NCBI GenBank assembly: GCA_937973555.1
Contig: CALJKL010000060.1
Location: 1-43,490, forward strand
Direction: 5' to 3'
Origin: an uncultured Flavobacteriales bacterium
Lineage (GTDB): Bacteria; Bacteroidota; Bacteroidia; Flavobacteriales; Weeksellaceae
Length of the DNA: 43,490 bases
Below are positions 42,307 through 43,490 of this stretch, in pieces; within the stretch, counting starts at the first letter, position 1, and each line of letters opens with the position of its first letter. Under the pieces are notes generated by a model, which ran no database searches, was not told the DNA's origin, and saw only the letters and a list, made by a program, of their open reading frames with translations. The position numbers and the translations under genes are program-made.

Positions 42307-43413
42307 TTAATCTATTTTGAAACTCTGTATAGCATCTAATTTTGGAAACTTATATTCGGAAATAAATTTCTTGCCTTTGCAGTCTATCTCTTTCCAGCCT
42401 TTCTTACGGTGAAGGTCTCCAACTTCTACTACATAAGGAATGAATGATATTTCATCTTTACCAGCCTCTATCTCTTCTTTAAATTGAATAGCTATATCTA
42501 AAATACATTCAAATTCTGTATTCAGATTTACATTTCTGTAGATGACATCAAAATGAGATTCTTTGTTTTCTGGAATTTCGAAATAGGTTTCGTAACCATA
42601 ACTTTGCTTATTCAACAAACCAATACTTGAAAGTGCAGTATATAAGGCAATTGTATAATATTTTCGAGTACCAAACCTATGATAATCTTCCGGAAAATGA
42701 CCACCTTCAAACAATATAACAGGAATGCCTGCTTTCATTAAATTATCTCCTGTAGAAGTGGGATAAAATTCATCCGAATATCTTGCAATCTGATTAGGAA
42801 GCTGCGTTTTCAATGCATTAAAAACAGCAGAAATTACCGCCATACTTTTCTTTCTATTATCAGTAAGCGATCTTTCAAAATCTTCTGAAGGCGCCAGAAA
42901 AGAAAGTGTTGCAGGGTTTTTGCCATCTGTAGAGAAAAGTGTTCTTTGTTCATGAAGATTCAGAGCATAATCATATTTTTTAGAAAAAGCTATCTTTTTC
43001 AGCAATTGCATTTCGCAACTGGCTTCCTGAAGATAATCTCTATTCATATCAATATCCAAAGCATTCCTTCTGGTCCATTCTTTAGAACCATCAGGATTCA
43101 GCATAAATATGAAGTCTAAAGAAATATTTTTAAACAGTCTTTCCTTCAGTTCCGGTTGAGATTCCAGAGAATACCAAAGATCCAACATACAATGGGTAGA
43201 ATTACTTTCATTACCATGCATCTGAGACCATGCTAAAACATTAATATTCCCATTTCCATATGAAAATTTATAGATAGGAAACCCAAGAGTAGAAGTGCCA
43301 ATCTCAGAAACGTAATCGCTGAGATTCTCACGGATAAATTGATGAAGACTTTCGGGCGAAATATAACGATTTGGGAAATTAGGATTTTTCTGGTATTGAA
43401 AATGAGAAATCAT
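42307..43413 (-). CDS. M14-family zinc carboxypeptidase-like protein
   Basis: M14 metallopeptidases remove C-terminal residues or split amide bonds. The 368-residue protein has the zinc ligands His66 and Glu69 (QMHGNES) and His154 (LNLHEQR), the substrate-side MNRDY (123-127), and a probable catalytic Glu236 in LFEGGHF. It has no signal peptide, unlike most digestive M14 enzymes, so a cytoplasmic role such as peptidoglycan-peptide or side-chain trimming is possible but not shown. A TATTTTTG -7 box lies at 43437-43444. Confidence 0.9.
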   Translation of the reverse strand: MISHFQYQKNPNFPNRYISPESLHQFIRENLSDYVSEIGTSTLGFPIYKFSYGNGNINVLAWSQMHGNESNSTHCMLDLWYSLESQPELKERLFKNISLDFIFMLNPDGSKEWTRRNALDIDMNRDYLQEASCEMQLLKKIAFSKKYDYALNLHEQRTLFSTDGKNPATLSFLAPSEDFERSLTDNRKKSMAVISAVFNALKTQLPNQIARYSDEFYPTSTGDNLMKAGIPVILFEGGHFPEDYHRFGTRKYYTIALYTALSSIGLLNKQSYGYETYFEIPENKESHFDVIYRNVNLNTEFECILDIAIQFKEEIEAGKDEISFIPYVVEVGDLHRKKGWKEIDCKGKKFISEYKFPKLDAIQSFKID

Positions 43414-43436
43414 GAAATGGTTAAATTTTGGTTGTT

Positions 43437-43444
43437 CAAAAATA
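43437..43444 (-). promoter_or_regulatory. Candidate -7 box for the M14 gene
   Basis: TATTTTTG on the minus strand, 23 bases before the ATG, fits TAnnTTTG. The only upstream TTG is at a 13-base spacing, which is short. Confidence 0.38.
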
Positions 43445-43467
43445 CTAATAAAAGATTCAATTTCCTA

Positions 43468-43483
43468 ATTTACATTTGTAAAT
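43468..43483. promoter_or_regulatory. Perfect 16-bp dyad upstream of the M14 gene
   Basis: ATTTAC-ATTT-GTAAAT (43468-43483) is a perfect inverted repeat 24 bases upstream of the -7 box, near the right window edge. It could be an operator or chance in AT-rich DNA. Confidence 0.25.
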
Positions 43484-43490
43484 GATTTAA

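Noticed and set aside
1..43490. CRISPR arrays, tRNA, rRNA, insertion sequences, prophage
   Set aside because: No regularly spaced repeats, cloverleaf, transposase or phage gene was seen; the many overlapping opposite-strand frames are shadows of the genes listed.

Overview
The window is chromosomal DNA of a member of the Bacteroidota, most likely class Flavobacteriia and close to Chryseobacterium/Elizabethkingia (family Weeksellaceae). The evidence is AT-rich DNA, promoter -7 boxes of the Bacteroidota form TAnnTTTG, genes without Shine-Dalgarno sequences, and a gene set typical of that group: a fused alpha/beta 2-oxoacid dehydrogenase E1, DUF4199, DUF2723 and head-GIN proteins, atpD-atpC apart from the other ATP synthase genes, three-gene pntA1-pntA2-pntB, and menaquinone enzymes. 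Most genes are housekeeping genes on the minus strand in short operons closed by clear hairpin terminators. I see no phage, insertion sequence, CRISPR array, tRNA or rRNA. No stretch without a gene exceeds 300 bases.

Layout. 1-1456 (minus): secreted thioredoxin, ApbE flavin transferase and the start of a small lipoprotein (probably DUF4266) that runs off the left edge. 1593-6407 (minus): patatin-like phospholipase, dihydrolipoyl dehydrogenase, fused E1. 6534-11263 (minus): polyprenyl diphosphate synthase, secreted propeller-like hypothetical, rlmN, queA, deoxyinosine glycosylase. 11353-18452 (minus): S9 peptidase and two large GT-C-type membrane proteins. 18721-23407 (plus): cysteine-synthase-like PLP enzyme, AOS-family acyltransferase, unusual B12-type radical SAM protein. 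23460-25329 (minus): atpC and atpD. 25430-26350 (plus): ribF. 26398-29701 (minus): glutathione peroxidase, LolA-like protein, kdsB, aminotransferase. 29831-33932 (minus): phosphohexomutase, head-GIN lipoprotein, GT2, DUF4199. 33996-34088 (plus): SRP RNA. 34113-36661 (minus): UPF0173 hydrolase, menA, menB. 36865-39733 (plus): proton-translocating transhydrogenase. 39768-43413 (minus): CDF transporter, APC permease, M14 carboxypeptidase.

How the genes fit together. Several make envelope lipids and respiratory quinones: the polyprenyl synthase with menA and menB for menaquinone, kdsB for LPS Kdo, and the E1/E3 pair for branched-chain 2-oxoacid oxidation and iso-fatty-acid primers. The most specialised locus is 18721-21118, a cysteine-synthase relative next to a serine palmitoyltransferase relative. 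I read it as the first two steps of sulfonolipid (capnine) synthesis, cysteate synthase and cysteate fatty acyltransferase. This is inferred from family and neighbourhood, not shown by the sequence alone.

Sites of interest outside genes are a TTGG/TTG repeat plus inverted repeat in front of menA, a 9-bp dyad upstream of the putative cysteate synthase gene, a REP-like fragment near 42200, and an SRP RNA gene with a near-consensus promoter. I found no clear undescribed multi-gene system. The better leads are the radical SAM enzyme with its CX4CX2C cluster motif and the thioredoxin/ApbE pair, which share one reading frame split by a single stop codon.
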